Shown: positions 24,109 through 33,123 of the stretch, one piece after another | Layout of the letters: each line of letters begins with the position of its first letter | How positions within the stretch are numbered: the first letter of the stretch is position 1 | Assembly (NCBI GenBank): GCA_030528645.1 | Contig: JAUMYM010000003.1 | Span: forward strand, 105,521 to 145,798 | Direction of reading: 5' to 3' | Length of the DNA stretch: 40,278 nucleotides | Source: Erysipelotrichaceae bacterium | Lineage (GTDB): Bacteria > Bacillota_I > Bacilli_A > Erysipelotrichales > Erysipelotrichaceae | Position numbers and translations under genes: made by a program | Notes under the pieces: model-generated | Told to the model about the DNA's origin: nothing | Database searches by the model: none | Seen by the model: only the letters and a program-made list of their open reading frames with translations

Positions 24109-24637
24109 GCTTATCTTTACTTTCTTGGTATTCTTTTTTTAATTGATGACCAATTGTAAAGGCATAAATTACAATAAAGCCAAAGATTAAGAAAAAGAAA
24201 ATATGTAATAAATCTGGATTAACTCCAATAGAAACAGAAACCATCATAAATAAAATTAATTGAAATTTTAGACGTTTACTTATCTCTTTCGCATCTTCAT
24301 GAAAGATGACATGTTTGATTGATTGCTTAAATGGTGCTTTTTCATAGATATAATAAGAAGAATATTTAAAAACGAAATACATAACAACAAATAGTAAAAC
24401 AATACTTACTATTAATCCAAGATTTATTGGATAACTATGGTATAAGTAAATAATAAAAACAAATCCTAGCGTGCTCATTAAACTATTTATGGTTGTATAG
24501 AGTAACAAATCACTAAATGATAAATAACGTTTTTGCTTGTTATTACACTTTGGACATTCGATTTGTCCTATCTGAAAGTGTTCAAATTGATGAGAAATCT
24601 TTTTCTTTAAGTCACAATTACAATGTATACATTTCAT
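24098..24637 (-). CDS. Zinc-ribbon membrane protein (CxxC-20-CxxC type), function unknown
   Basis: This 179-residue protein begins with a zinc ribbon, C3-x2-C6 and C28-x2-C31, in the spacing I associate with the cxxc_20_cxxc family of small Gram-positive membrane proteins. Four hydrophobic segments follow (about 48-65, 72-90, 125-140 and 146-163), with a charged cytoplasmic loop (KAPFKQSIKHVIFHEDAKEISKR) and a charged tail. No enzymatic motif is visible. It is the first gene of a two-gene minus-strand unit with the flavoprotein, which it overlaps by 11 bases. An AGGTGAT ribosome site precedes the ATG and an extended -10 lies at 24653-24661. Confidence 0.6.
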   Translation of the reverse strand: MKCIHCNCDLKKKISHQFEHFQIGQIECPKCNNKQKRYLSFSDLLLYTTINSLMSTLGFVFIIYLYHSYPINLGLIVSIVLLFVVMYFVFKYSSYYIYEKAPFKQSIKHVIFHEDAKEISKRLKFQLILFMMVSVSIGVNPDLLHIFFFLIFGFIVIYAFTIGHQLKKEYQESKDKHEA

Positions 24638-24652
24638 AAAATCACCTCTACA

Positions 24653-24661
24653 ATTTTAACA
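24653..24661 (-). promoter_or_regulatory. Extended -10 promoter for the zinc-ribbon / flavoprotein pair
   Basis: On the minus strand the sequence is TGTTAAAAT, the same motif as the proS promoter at 38476-38484. The -35 (GTTTCA at 17-bp spacing) is weak. Confidence 0.5.
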
Positions 24662-24744
24662 TAGAATTAAGTATATGAAACATAAATAGTCAAGTCTTAT
24701 ATTTCATTTTTTATGTAGTAAGATAGTTATAGGTTGGTGATTTT

Positions 24745-27700
24745 ATGAAAGATGTAAAATTGTATAAAATATTAAAAATGGAAATAATAAATGAATATAG
24801 TGATTTTTTAGAAGAAGTTGAAATATTAAAAGTAGTTTTTGATAAAAATAACAAAGAATTAGATATATATTTTAAATCTTTAACGATGTTTCCGTATCGC
24901 TTATATAAGTTGATAAAAGCAAGCGTTAAAGAACGTTTTAATATGGAAAAGGTAAATGTCTTGGTAACGTATATTGATCGTACACTTTTACTTGGAGAAT
25001 TAATTCAATATATTAATCAATTTTCTACTGAATATAATATAAAAGGTTTAAAAGACGTGATCTGCTGTGTAGATAACGATACTATTACATTAAGCATCGA
25101 TGAAGCTGAGTTAGAATTTGTAACTTCACAGAAAGAACATTTAGTTACTTATTTAAAAACATGTGGAATTTATGAAGAAGTCATAATAGTCAAAAAAGAA
25201 ATATTAGAAAAAGTAGATAAAATTTTTGAAGTGAAACTAGATGATTTTCCGACAAAAGAACCGGTGATACAACAAATAAAATACAGAAAGGCTAAATTAG
25301 AACAGTATCAACAATTTAGTATTAAAGATTTACCAAAAGATAATGATATAAAAGAGATAAAGGTAGAAGGTATTATTTTTAAACAAGAGATTATTGAAAC
25401 AAAGAATAATAAGTATATTTTAATTTGTTATGTAAAAGATGAAGAAGATGCTTTTATCGCAAAAATATTTTTAGATAAACTAGAAGAAGTAGATCGTTTA
25501 AAACTTAATAAAAAGTATATGTTTTATGGAAGTTATGTATTTGATGCATATTCCAATGAACGTTCTTTCTTGTTTCGACATTTTGAAGAGATGGAAGGAA
25601 AACCCAAGATTGTAGATACAGCAGATATCAAAAGAGTTGAATTTCATGTTCACAGTAATAAATCGGAAATGGATGGGATTAACGATGTTTCCGATTTGAT
25701 TAAACATGCCTTTTCGATGGGACATAAAGGGATGGCAATTACCGATCACATGGTTGTTCAGGCTTTCCCTAAAGCACAAAGTACAGTTAAAAAACTTTTA
25801 AAAGATAACCCTGATCGTACCTTTAAAATGGTGTATGGTGTTGAAATGAATATGGTTAAAAATGAAGTGATGATTGTTGATCATCCAACTCAGGAAAATC
25901 TTGAAGAAGTAGAATACTGTATATTCGATATTGAAACAACCGGTTTGTCTAGTTATTATGACCATATCATTGAATTTGGGGCTGTGGTTTATAAAGATGG
26001 GGTTGTCATTGATACAAAACAATTTTTTGTTCAATCACCAATTCGTATTCCTTATAAGATTACAAGTATCACAAACATTACGGATGATATGGTAGAAAAG
26101 GGATTACCTTTGCAAAAAGCTATAGATGAAATCTTATTATTATTTAAGAATCGAGTTTTGGTTGCCCACAATGCAACGTTTGATGTAGATTTTATTAATG
26201 AAACATTAAAACGTTTGCATAAACCAATACTTACAAATACGGTCATTGATACTTTACCATTAGCCAAAGCATTATTGGAACATCAAAAGCGTTTTAATTT
26301 AGGTTCTTTAGCAAAATCCTTATCCGTTGAATATAATCGTGATGTCGCTCATAGAGCGGATTATGATGCTGAAGTTTTATCTTATGTCTTTAAAAAATTA
26401 TTAAATTCAGCATTATCAAAAGGATTATATACATTACAAGACTTACAGAATTTACAAAGTAAAGAATTGACGTTAAAGCAAAGAAAATCACATGTCAATG
26501 TTTTAGCAAAAAATCAGAAAGGTTTAAAGGATATTTTTAAATTAGTTACGATTTCACATACAGATACTTTAGATGTTGCAGGAAAAGTAAATGCGAAAAG
26601 TAGTGGTGAAGTTGTTGTGGCTGTTCCAACCATCATAAAAGAAACATTAGATGCATATCGTAAGGATTTATATGTAGGTGCTTGTTGTTTAAATAGTGAT
26701 GTCTTTGAACTGGCATGTAATAAAGGACAAGAAGCTTTGGAAGAAGCAATGCGCTTTTATGATTATTTTGAAATACAACCATTAGGTAATTATCAACATT
26801 TAATTGAGAGCAATTCCATTATCGATCTTGATCGTTTAAAGATGATTTTAAAGCGTATTATTGATACGGCAAAGAAATTAAATAAGATTATTTTTGCAAG
26901 TGGGGATGTTCATTATATAAGTAAAGAAGAAAAGATATTACGTGATATTTACATCAATACTCAAGGAATTGGGGGAGTACGTCATCCATTGTATATATAT
27001 AACGATACAGTGAGAAAAAGTGTTGTTTCACCTGATCAACATTACTTTACAACTAACGAAATGCTTGAACGATTCACTTGGCTAGAAAATGAAGCTTTAA
27101 TTGATGAGTTAGTGGTAAAGACCCCAAATGCTTTTTTAGATACCTTTGAGTTTGTGTATCCGATTCATGATAAGTTATATCCACCTGTGATTGAAGGTTC
27201 CAATGATAAATTAAAAACCCTATGTTATGAAACAGCGTATAGTGTTTATGGAAATCCTTTGCCAAAGATTGTTGAAGATCGTTTGCAACGTGAACTGAAT
27301 GCCATTATTGGTAGTGGCTATGGAGTTGTATATTATATTTCACATTTATTGGTGAAAAAGAGTAATGAGGATGGTTATTTAGTAGGATCAAGAGGATCGG
27401 TTGGTTCTTCTTTTGCTGCAACTATGGCGAAGATTACAGAAGTAAATCCACTTGAGCCTCACTATATATGTCCAAATTGTAAGCATTCTATTTGGTTTTG
27501 TGATGGTAGTGTAAAGTCTGGATATGATTTACCGGATCAACAGTGTCCAAAATGTAATCACCTTATGAAAGGAGAAGGACAATCCATACCATTTGAAACA
27601 TTTTTGGGATTTGAAGGAAACAAAGTTCCGGATATTGATTTGAATTTTTCAGGTGAGTATCAAGAACATGCACATAATTTTACAAAAACAATCTTTGGCG

Positions 27701-29076
27701 AAGCATATGTATATCGTGCCGGGACGATTGGTACGGTAGCGAATAAAACGGCTTATGGATACATTAAAGGCTATTGTGAAGAAATGGGGATTTATACAAT
27801 GTCAAATGCTCAGAAAGAACGATTGGCTATGGGGTGTGAAGGTGTAAAGCGTACTACGGGACAGCATCCGGGAGGTATCATTGTTATACCTGACTTTATG
27901 GATGTTCATGATTTTACACCGGTTCAATATCCGGCAAATAACCCTTATTCACAATGGAAAACCACTCACTTCGATTTTCATGATATTCATGATAATGTAT
28001 TAAAGTTAGATATTCTTGGTCATGTTGATCCAACTGCAATGCGTTTATTACAAAATATCTCAGGTATTGATCCGACAACCATACCGATGAATGATCCGGA
28101 AACAATGTCCATTTTTAGTACGATTGAAACTTTAAAAGCAGATGAACGTGTATATAATGAAATTACAGGAGCAGTAGGTCTACCTGAATTTGGTACAAAG
28201 TTTGTACGTGGAATTCTAGAGCTTACTAAACCTACCACGTTTTCACAGTTGGTTGCGATTTCTGGTTTATCACATGGTACCGATGTATGGAATAATAATG
28301 CTAAGGATTTAATTGAAAGTTCCTTAAAATTAACGTTGGATGATGTGATTGGATGTCGTGATGATATTATGACGGTTCTTATTCAATATGGCTTAATGCC
28401 AAAAGATGCCTTTACAATCATGGAAAGCGTGCGTAAAGGAAAAGGATTAACACCTGCTTGGATTGAATTGATGAAATCAAATAATGTTCCTGATTGGTAT
28501 ATTGAATCATGTCAAAAGATTAAATATATGTTTCCAAAAGCGCATGCGGTTGCCTATGTAATTATGGCTATTCGTATTGCATGGTTTAAGGTTCACTATC
28601 CACATTATTATTATGTTTCTTATTTCTCTTTGCGTAGTGATGCTTATGAAATTGAAACAATGATAGGAGATATAGATAAAATCAAAAATCGTATGATGGA
28701 GATTTCTATGAAACGCAGTAATCGTTTAGATCCTCCAAGCAAAAAAGAGTTGGATATTTATGATACGTTAGAAGTATGTCTTGAAATGGTTGCTAGAGGG
28801 TATCGTATGAGTAATATTGATTTAGAAAAATCATTAGCAAATCAATTTCTAGTAGATCCAGAAAATTCTTTTGTGATTATTCCTCCTTTTACAATTTTAG
28901 ATGGGCTTGGTGTAAACGTGGCAAATAGTATTGTAGAAGCTAGAGAGAAAATGATGTTTATTTCAAAAGAAGATTTGATGAATCGTACTTTATTATCCCA
29001 AACATTATTAAAGAAGTTAGATGGCTTAAAGTGTTTAAGTATGTTACAAGAATCGAATCAAATATCTTTATTTTAA
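24745..29076 (+). CDS. polC: DNA polymerase III alpha subunit, PolC type, with built-in proofreading exonuclease
   Basis: PolC is the essential leading-strand replicase of low-GC Gram-positives. The 1443-residue protein has the family order: an N-terminal tau-binding region, an OB fold, then a PHP domain (FHVHSNKSEMDG from residue 300, ITDHMVVQAFP) split by a DEDDh exonuclease (FDIETTGL with D395 and E397; AHNATFDVDF; HRADYDA). The polymerase core has the GSRGSVGSSFAATM loop, a zinc-binding CPNC...CPKC pair, the catalytic PDIDLNFSG (D963 and D965), TTGQHPGGI and the KLDILGHVDPT motif, ending with a helix-hairpin-helix and the clamp-binding tail near QISLF. GGTTGGTGAT precedes the ATG. In many Firmicutes polC follows proS; here proS is 8 kb away and on the other strand. 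Confidence 0.98.
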   Translation: MKDVKLYKILKMEIINEYSDFLEEVEILKVVFDKNNKELDIYFKSLTMFPYRLYKLIKASVKERFNMEKVNVLVTYIDRTLLLGELIQYINQFSTEYNIKGLKDVICCVDNDTITLSIDEAELEFVTSQKEHLVTYLKTCGIYEEVIIVKKEILEKVDKIFEVKLDDFPTKEPVIQQIKYRKAKLEQYQQFSIKDLPKDNDIKEIKVEGIIFKQEIIETKNNKYILICYVKDEEDAFIAKIFLDKLEEVDRLKLNKKYMFYGSYVFDAYSNERSFLFRHFEEMEGKPKIVDTADIKRVEFHVHSNKSEMDGINDVSDLIKHAFSMGHKGMAITDHMVVQAFPKAQSTVKKLLKDNPDRTFKMVYGVEMNMVKNEVMIVDHPTQENLEEVEYCIFDIETTGLSSYYDHIIEFGAVVYKDGVVIDTKQFFVQSPIRIPYKITSITNITDDMVEKGLPLQKAIDEILLLFKNRVLVAHNATFDVDFINETLKRLHKPILTNTVIDTLPLAKALLEHQKRFNLGSLAKSLSVEYNRDVAHRADYDAEVLSYVFKKLLNSALSKGLYTLQDLQNLQSKELTLKQRKSHVNVLAKNQKGLKDIFKLVTISHTDTLDVAGKVNAKSSGEVVVAVPTIIKETLDAYRKDLYVGACCLNSDVFELACNKGQEALEEAMRFYDYFEIQPLGNYQHLIESNSIIDLDRLKMILKRIIDTAKKLNKIIFASGDVHYISKEEKILRDIYINTQGIGGVRHPLYIYNDTVRKSVVSPDQHYFTTNEMLERFTWLENEALIDELVVKTPNAFLDTFEFVYPIHDKLYPPVIEGSNDKLKTLCYETAYSVYGNPLPKIVEDRLQRELNAIIGSGYGVVYYISHLLVKKSNEDGYLVGSRGSVGSSFAATMAKITEVNPLEPHYICPNCKHSIWFCDGSVKSGYDLPDQQCPKCNHLMKGEGQSIPFETFLGFEGNKVPDIDLNFSGEYQEHAHNFTKTIFGEAYVYRAGTIGTVANKTAYGYIKGYCEEMGIYTMSNAQKERLAMGCEGVKRTTGQHPGGIIVIPDFMDVHDFTPVQYPANNPYSQWKTTHFDFHDIHDNVLKLDILGHVDPTAMRLLQNISGIDPTTIPMNDPETMSIFSTIETLKADERVYNEITGAVGLPEFGTKFVRGILELTKPTTFSQLVAISGLSHGTDVWNNNAKDLIESSLKLTLDDVIGCRDDIMTVLIQYGLMPKDAFTIMESVRKGKGLTPAWIELMKSNNVPDWYIESCQKIKYMFPKAHAVAYVIMAIRIAWFKVHYPHYYYVSYFSLRSDAYEIETMIGDIDKIKNRMMEISMKRSNRLDPPSKKELDIYDTLEVCLEMVARGYRMSNIDLEKSLANQFLVDPENSFVIIPPFTILDGLGVNVANSIVEAREKMMFISKEDLMNRTLLSQTLLKKLDGLKCLSMLQESNQISLF

Positions 29077-29102
29077 AACCTTACATTTTGTAAGGTTTTT
29101 TA
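29075..29102 (+). terminator. Terminator after polC
   Basis: Perfect 11-bp stem AAAACCTTACA / TGTAAGGTTTT (29075-29085 / 29089-29099) with loop TTT and a continuing T run. It begins within the stop codon. Confidence 0.85.
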
Positions 29103-29165
29103 TGACATTGTTTTATCTAAATGTTGTATTATCAGAGAAATAATCCAAAACAACTCGAAACAACA

Positions 29166-29183
29166 ATTGCAAACGTTTACAAT
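29166..29183. promoter_or_regulatory. cre-like palindrome overlapping the ppdK -35
   Basis: ATTGCAAACGTTTACAAT is an 18-bp palindrome with one mismatched pair. Its core TGCAAACGTTTACA (29168-29181) fits the cre consensus TGWAANCGNTNWCA at all defined positions but the third. It covers the -35 hexamer, so binding by CcpA or another LacI-family protein should repress ppdK. Confidence 0.75.
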
Positions 29184-29204
29184 TATATTTAATTAGATTA
29201 TAAT
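29176..29204 (+). promoter_or_regulatory. Promoter of ppdK
   Basis: -35 TTTACA (29176-29181), a 17-bp spacer and a perfect -10 TATAAT (29199-29204). The predicted start is near 29211, with AGGAGGA before the ATG at 29238. The -35 lies inside the cre-like palindrome. Confidence 0.8.
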
Positions 29205-29237
29205 AACAAATATATAAGTATTTACTAGGAGGATAAT

Positions 29238-31889
29238 ATGAATAAAAAATACGTATATCAGTTTAGTGAAGGCAATGGAACGATGAAAGAAGTTCTAGGT
29301 GGTAAGGGTGCAAACTTAGCTGAAATGACAATTCTAGGAATGCCGGTTCCAAGTGGTTTTACGATTTCGACAGAAGCTTGCATTAAGTACTATGAAGATG
29401 GAGAAAAAATTGATCCTAAAATCTTAAAAGAAGTAGATGAAAATGTTAAAAAGCTTGAAAAAATTTCAGGAAAGAAATTTAGTGATAAAAAAAATCCATT
29501 ATTAGTTTCTGTGCGTAGCGGTGCACGTGCAAGTATGCCGGGTATGATGGATACAATCTTAAATTTAGGTATTAATGATGATGTTGTTAAAATCATTGCA
29601 GATAAAACAAAGAATGAACGCTTTGCATACGATTCATACCGTCGTTTTATTCAAATGTTTGCAGATGTAGTAATGGGTTTACCAAAGCATAAATTTGAAA
29701 CGATTATTGATGAAATCAAAGAGCGTAAAGGTGTAACGTTAGATACGGAATTGGATGCGGATGACTTAAAGGATATGGTAGTTAAGTTTAAAGCATTCTA
29801 TCGTAAAAACTTAAAAAGTGATTTTCCAACCGATCCAAAGAAACAACTTGCATTAGCAATTGAAGCGGTATTTAAATCATGGAACAATCCACGTGCGATT
29901 TTCTATCGTAAAATGAATGATATTCCAGCTTCTTGGGGTACAGCTGTAAACGTGCAAATGATGGTATTTGGTAACATGGGTGAAGATTGTGGTACAGGTG
30001 TTGCCTTTACAAGAAACCCTGCAACAGGGGAAAAGAAGTTATTTGGCGAATTCTTGATTAATGCGCAAGGTGAAGATGTGGTTGCCGGAGTGCGTACACC
30101 ATCTGAAATTGATAAATTAAAAGAAATTATGCCAGAGGCTTATGATGAGTTTGTTAAGATTTGTAAGAAACTTGAGAAGCATTATAAAGACATGCAAGAT
30201 ATGGAATTTACCATTGAAAATAAAAAGTTATATATGCTTCAAACTCGAAATGGAAAACGTACAGCAGCAGCAGCATTAAAGATTGCATGTGATTTAGTTG
30301 ATGAAAAATTAATTAACAAAGATCAAGCATTATTGATGGTTGATCCAAAACAATTAGATAGTTTATTACACCCACAATTCGATGCGAAAGAATTAAAGGG
30401 TGCAAGTGTATTATGTCGTGGGCTTGCAGCATCTCCTGGAGCTGCGACAGGACAAGTTGTATTTACAGCAGAAGATGCGATTCATTGGGTAGAACATGGT
30501 CGTCAAGTTATTTTAGTTCGTCAAGAAACTTCACCAGAAGATATTGAAGGGATGCATGTTGCACAAGGAATCTTAACGGTACGTGGTGGTATGACATCGC
30601 ATGCTGCAGTTGTTGCTCGTGGTATGGGTACATGTTGTGTATCTGGTGCTGGTGATGTAAAAATCAATGAGGCTAAGAAAGTCTTTACCGTAGGAAATCA
30701 AACATTCAAGGAAGGAGATTTCATTTCTTTAGATGGTTCAACAGGGAATGTATATGGTATGTTAATCAATACCGTACCTGCATCTATTTCAGGGGATTTC
30801 CAACGCTTTATGAAATGGGCAGATGAACGTCGTGTACTAAAAGTTCGTACAAATGCAGATACGCCAGAAGATGCGCAAACAGCATTGTCATTTGGTGCAG
30901 AAGGTATCGGATTGGTACGTACAGAACATATGTTCTTTGAAACATCTCGTATTAAAGCAATGCGTGAAATGATTGTTTCCAAAACAGAAGCACAACGTAA
31001 ACAAGCTTTAGCGAAATTACTTCCAATGCAACGTAGTGATTTTGAAAATATTTATAAAACAATGAAGGACTTACCGGTAACAATTCGTTACTTAGATCCA
31101 CCTTTACATGAATTCTTACCAACATCTAGTTATGATATTGCAAATATCGCAAGTGAAATGAATTTAGATGTGAATGAGTTAAAACAAATTATTTCTAGTC
31201 TTCATGAATTTAACCCTATGATGGGTCACCGTGGATGTCGTTTAGCAATTTCTTATCCTGAAATTGCAGCAATGCAAACGCGTGCCGTGATTGAAGCAGC
31301 AATTAATGTAAATCGTAAATATCCTAAATATAACATTGAACCTGAAATTATGATTCCTTTAGTTGGAGATGTAAATGAATTAAAGTATGTTAAGAAAGTA
31401 GTAGTTGATACTGCAGAAGAAATTATTAAACGTCGTCGTGCTAAATTGAATTATCATGTAGGTACTATGATTGAAATTCCACGTGCTGCACTTTTAGCAG
31501 ATGAAATTGCTCAAGAAGCAGAATTCTTCTCATTTGGCACAAATGACTTAACACAAATGACATTTGGATTCTCACGTGATGATGCCGGTGGATTCTTAAA
31601 TTCATACTATGATAAGAAAGTATATGAACAAGATCCATTTGCTCGTATTGACCAAAGAGGTGTAGGTCAATTAATCAAGATGGCGGCTGAAAAAGGACGT
31701 CAAACAAGATTGGATATTAAACTAGGTATTTGTGGGGAACATGGTGGAGATCCATCAAGTATTGAGTTCTGTCACAAAGTAGGGTTATCTTATGTTTCAT
31801 GTTCTCCATATCGTGTTCCAATTGCACGTTTAGCTGCTGCTCAAGCTGCAATTAAACATGATACTAAGAAAACTAAAACAAAGAAATAA
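29238..31889 (+). CDS. ppdK: Pyruvate, phosphate dikinase
   Basis: PPDK interconverts pyruvate + ATP + Pi and PEP + AMP + PPi in the cytosol; in fermenters it often runs toward ATP as part of a PPi-linked glycolysis. The 883-residue protein resembles the Clostridium symbiosum enzyme. The N-terminal ATP-grasp half has SVRSGARASMPGMMDTILNL and FTRNPATGEKKLFGEFL. The swivelling phosphohistidine domain has GGMTSHAAVVARGMG with His455, preceded by Thr453, the residue targeted by the PPDK regulatory protein in other species. The C-terminal PEP/pyruvate barrel has GIGLVRTEHMFF, SFGTNDLTQMTFGFSRDD and the catalytic Cys832 in GICGEHGGDP. No DUF299 regulator gene lies nearby. It is monocistronic between two terminators, with likely carbon control. 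Confidence 0.98.
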   Translation: MNKKYVYQFSEGNGTMKEVLGGKGANLAEMTILGMPVPSGFTISTEACIKYYEDGEKIDPKILKEVDENVKKLEKISGKKFSDKKNPLLVSVRSGARASMPGMMDTILNLGINDDVVKIIADKTKNERFAYDSYRRFIQMFADVVMGLPKHKFETIIDEIKERKGVTLDTELDADDLKDMVVKFKAFYRKNLKSDFPTDPKKQLALAIEAVFKSWNNPRAIFYRKMNDIPASWGTAVNVQMMVFGNMGEDCGTGVAFTRNPATGEKKLFGEFLINAQGEDVVAGVRTPSEIDKLKEIMPEAYDEFVKICKKLEKHYKDMQDMEFTIENKKLYMLQTRNGKRTAAAALKIACDLVDEKLINKDQALLMVDPKQLDSLLHPQFDAKELKGASVLCRGLAASPGAATGQVVFTAEDAIHWVEHGRQVILVRQETSPEDIEGMHVAQGILTVRGGMTSHAAVVARGMGTCCVSGAGDVKINEAKKVFTVGNQTFKEGDFISLDGSTGNVYGMLINTVPASISGDFQRFMKWADERRVLKVRTNADTPEDAQTALSFGAEGIGLVRTEHMFFETSRIKAMREMIVSKTEAQRKQALAKLLPMQRSDFENIYKTMKDLPVTIRYLDPPLHEFLPTSSYDIANIASEMNLDVNELKQIISSLHEFNPMMGHRGCRLAISYPEIAAMQTRAVIEAAINVNRKYPKYNIEPEIMIPLVGDVNELKYVKKVVVDTAEEIIKRRRAKLNYHVGTMIEIPRAALLADEIAQEAEFFSFGTNDLTQMTFGFSRDDAGGFLNSYYDKKVYEQDPFARIDQRGVGQLIKMAAEKGRQTRLDIKLGICGEHGGDPSSIEFCHKVGLSYVSCSPYRVPIARLAAAQAAIKHDTKKTKTKK

Positions 31890-31892
31890 TGT

Positions 31893-31925
31893 AAAATATT
31901 GATGGATTTCCATCAATATTTTTTT
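31893..31925 (+). terminator. Terminator after ppdK
   Basis: Perfect 13-bp stem AAAATATTGATGG / CCATCAATATTTT (31893-31905 / 31910-31922) with loop ATTT and a run of T to 31925. Confidence 0.88.
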
Positions 31926-31953
31926 GAATTATTGGTATTTGATGTGCTATAAT
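31924..31953 (+). promoter_or_regulatory. Promoter of the 288-residue membrane-protein gene
   Basis: -35 TTGAAT (31924-31929), an 18-bp spacer and a perfect -10 TATAAT (31948-31953) with the TGC extension. The -35 begins in the T tract of the ppdK terminator. Confidence 0.65.
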
Positions 31954-31978
31954 TTTTTAAGAAACGGGAGAAATAAAT

Positions 31979-32845
31979 ATGGATAGAATTAAAAAAATAC
32001 GAAGTAAATCAATGGTACAAAAAGTTGTTTTAGGTATCTTTACATTAGCTAGTTTGTTAGGATTAGCGTTTGTAGTTTATCGTTTTATGATACCGCAAAA
32101 AATTAATTTTTCAATGAGAGGTTTAGATGATCGTAGATATGTATATGCAAATCTTGTATATACATCGGATATTAAGAATTTTGAAAATAGTAGTCAAAAG
32201 TATGTATATGCGATTACTGATGATGGATTGGTGTTCTTCATCGATGGTGATATTGACTTTATTACAAAGATTTATAACAATGTTACAGATGTTTTAGATG
32301 GTAAGATGGAAAGCTATAAAGTAAAAGGTTTCTTTAACTTCTATAAGAATTCCACGGATCGAGGAGATATATTTAAAGCATTTGAAGAGTATAATATTAC
32401 TGATTCAGCCGTTTTATATGGTGGAATTATTGAATATAAATTATCAGATGTACTATTTTATTTGGTAATTGCAATTGGAGCAATCTTATTGTTTGGTGGT
32501 TCTTATATGGTTACAAATCGAAATATGAATAAAATGATTGTTCGTTTAAAAGAAGAAGGTTTAGCTGATGTAGATGCTACACATACCTTCCATAAGGATG
32601 TAGAAATCATAGATAATAGTTTAGTTGTTACATCTGCCAGTCCAAGTATTACAGATTTAAATGATGTTGAAAACACACGTTTAACTGTACATCGTAGAAA
32701 TGGCATAAAAACACATTATACATTACTATTAATACCAAAACCTGGATATAAAGCAAAAACAATTATGTTACCTCGTATGAAAAATGACCAAGTAGATAAT
32801 TTGATGGAATATTTATATCAAATAGGTAAAAATTATCAAAACTAA
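31979..32845 (+). CDS. Two-pass membrane protein of unknown function
   Basis: This 288-residue protein resembles no family I recognise. It has a basic N-terminus, a membrane helix at about residues 16-35, a ~120-residue middle domain (KINFSMRGLDDRRYVYANLV, then a FFIDGDIDFITKIYN segment), a second helix at about 158-179, and a charged C-terminal domain of ~105 residues that would lie in the cytosol. The helix arrangement places the middle domain outside the cell. The middle domain mixes predicted beta strands with acidic helices. GGGAG precedes the ATG and the gene has its own promoter. It stands alone between the ppdK terminator and the thrS T-box leader, so neighbours give no clue to function. 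Confidence 0.75.
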   Translation: MDRIKKIRSKSMVQKVVLGIFTLASLLGLAFVVYRFMIPQKINFSMRGLDDRRYVYANLVYTSDIKNFENSSQKYVYAITDDGLVFFIDGDIDFITKIYNNVTDVLDGKMESYKVKGFFNFYKNSTDRGDIFKAFEEYNITDSAVLYGGIIEYKLSDVLFYLVIAIGAILLFGGSYMVTNRNMNKMIVRLKEEGLADVDATHTFHKDVEIIDNSLVVTSASPSITDLNDVENTRLTVHRRNGIKTHYTLLLIPKPGYKAKTIMLPRMKNDQVDNLMEYLYQIGKNYQN

Positions 32846-32856
32846 AGGAAAAAGAA

Positions 32857-32884
32857 TTGACAATTTCGTTTTAAAAGTTATACT
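32857..32884 (+). promoter_or_regulatory. Promoter of the T-box / thrS unit
   Basis: A perfect -35 TTGACA (32857-32862), a 16-bp spacer and -10 TATACT (32879-32884). The predicted start near 32891 lies just before stem I of the T-box leader. Confidence 0.75.
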
Positions 32885-32890
32885 TTAATC

Positions 32891-33105
32891 ATATACAGTG
32901 ATCAAGACATGATTATTAAGTGTTAGATAAGAGAGATAGTCGGTTGGTGAAAGATTATTGATAACCTTAATAGTTACTCCTTGTAAGTAGCATTTAATCG
33001 ATGCCGTATACCATGCGTTAAATGGCGAAAGGGTCTATGTATCTACATAGAAATTAAGGTGGTACCGCGAAGAATTCGTCCTTATTATAAGGACGTTTTT
33101 TATTT
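32891..33105 (+). promoter_or_regulatory. T-box riboswitch controlling thrS (specifier ACT, threonine)
   Basis: This leader senses uncharged tRNA-Thr and then lets transcription continue into thrS. The conserved T-box AAGGTGGTACCGCG is at 33056-33069; its TGGT (33060-33063) would pair with the ACCA end of a tRNA with discriminator A. In stem I, CAAG (32903-32906) pairs with CTTG (32980-32983) and TATTAAG (32914-32920) with CTTAATA (32966-32972). These enclose a 7 x 7 internal loop whose 3' side, GTTACTC, contains ACT (32976-32978), a Thr codon, as the specifier. The terminator is CGTCCTTA / TAAGGACG (33077-33084 / 33088-33095) followed by TTTTTTATTT. Loop placement is by hand, without energy calculation. 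Confidence 0.93.
33077..33105 (+). terminator. Regulated terminator of the thrS T-box
   Basis: Stem CGTCCTTA / TAAGGACG with loop TTA and a T6 run. The antiterminator, formed with the T-box segment just upstream, competes for GTCCTT. Confidence 0.9.
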
Positions 33106-33123
33106 AGAAAGAAGGGAAGAACT

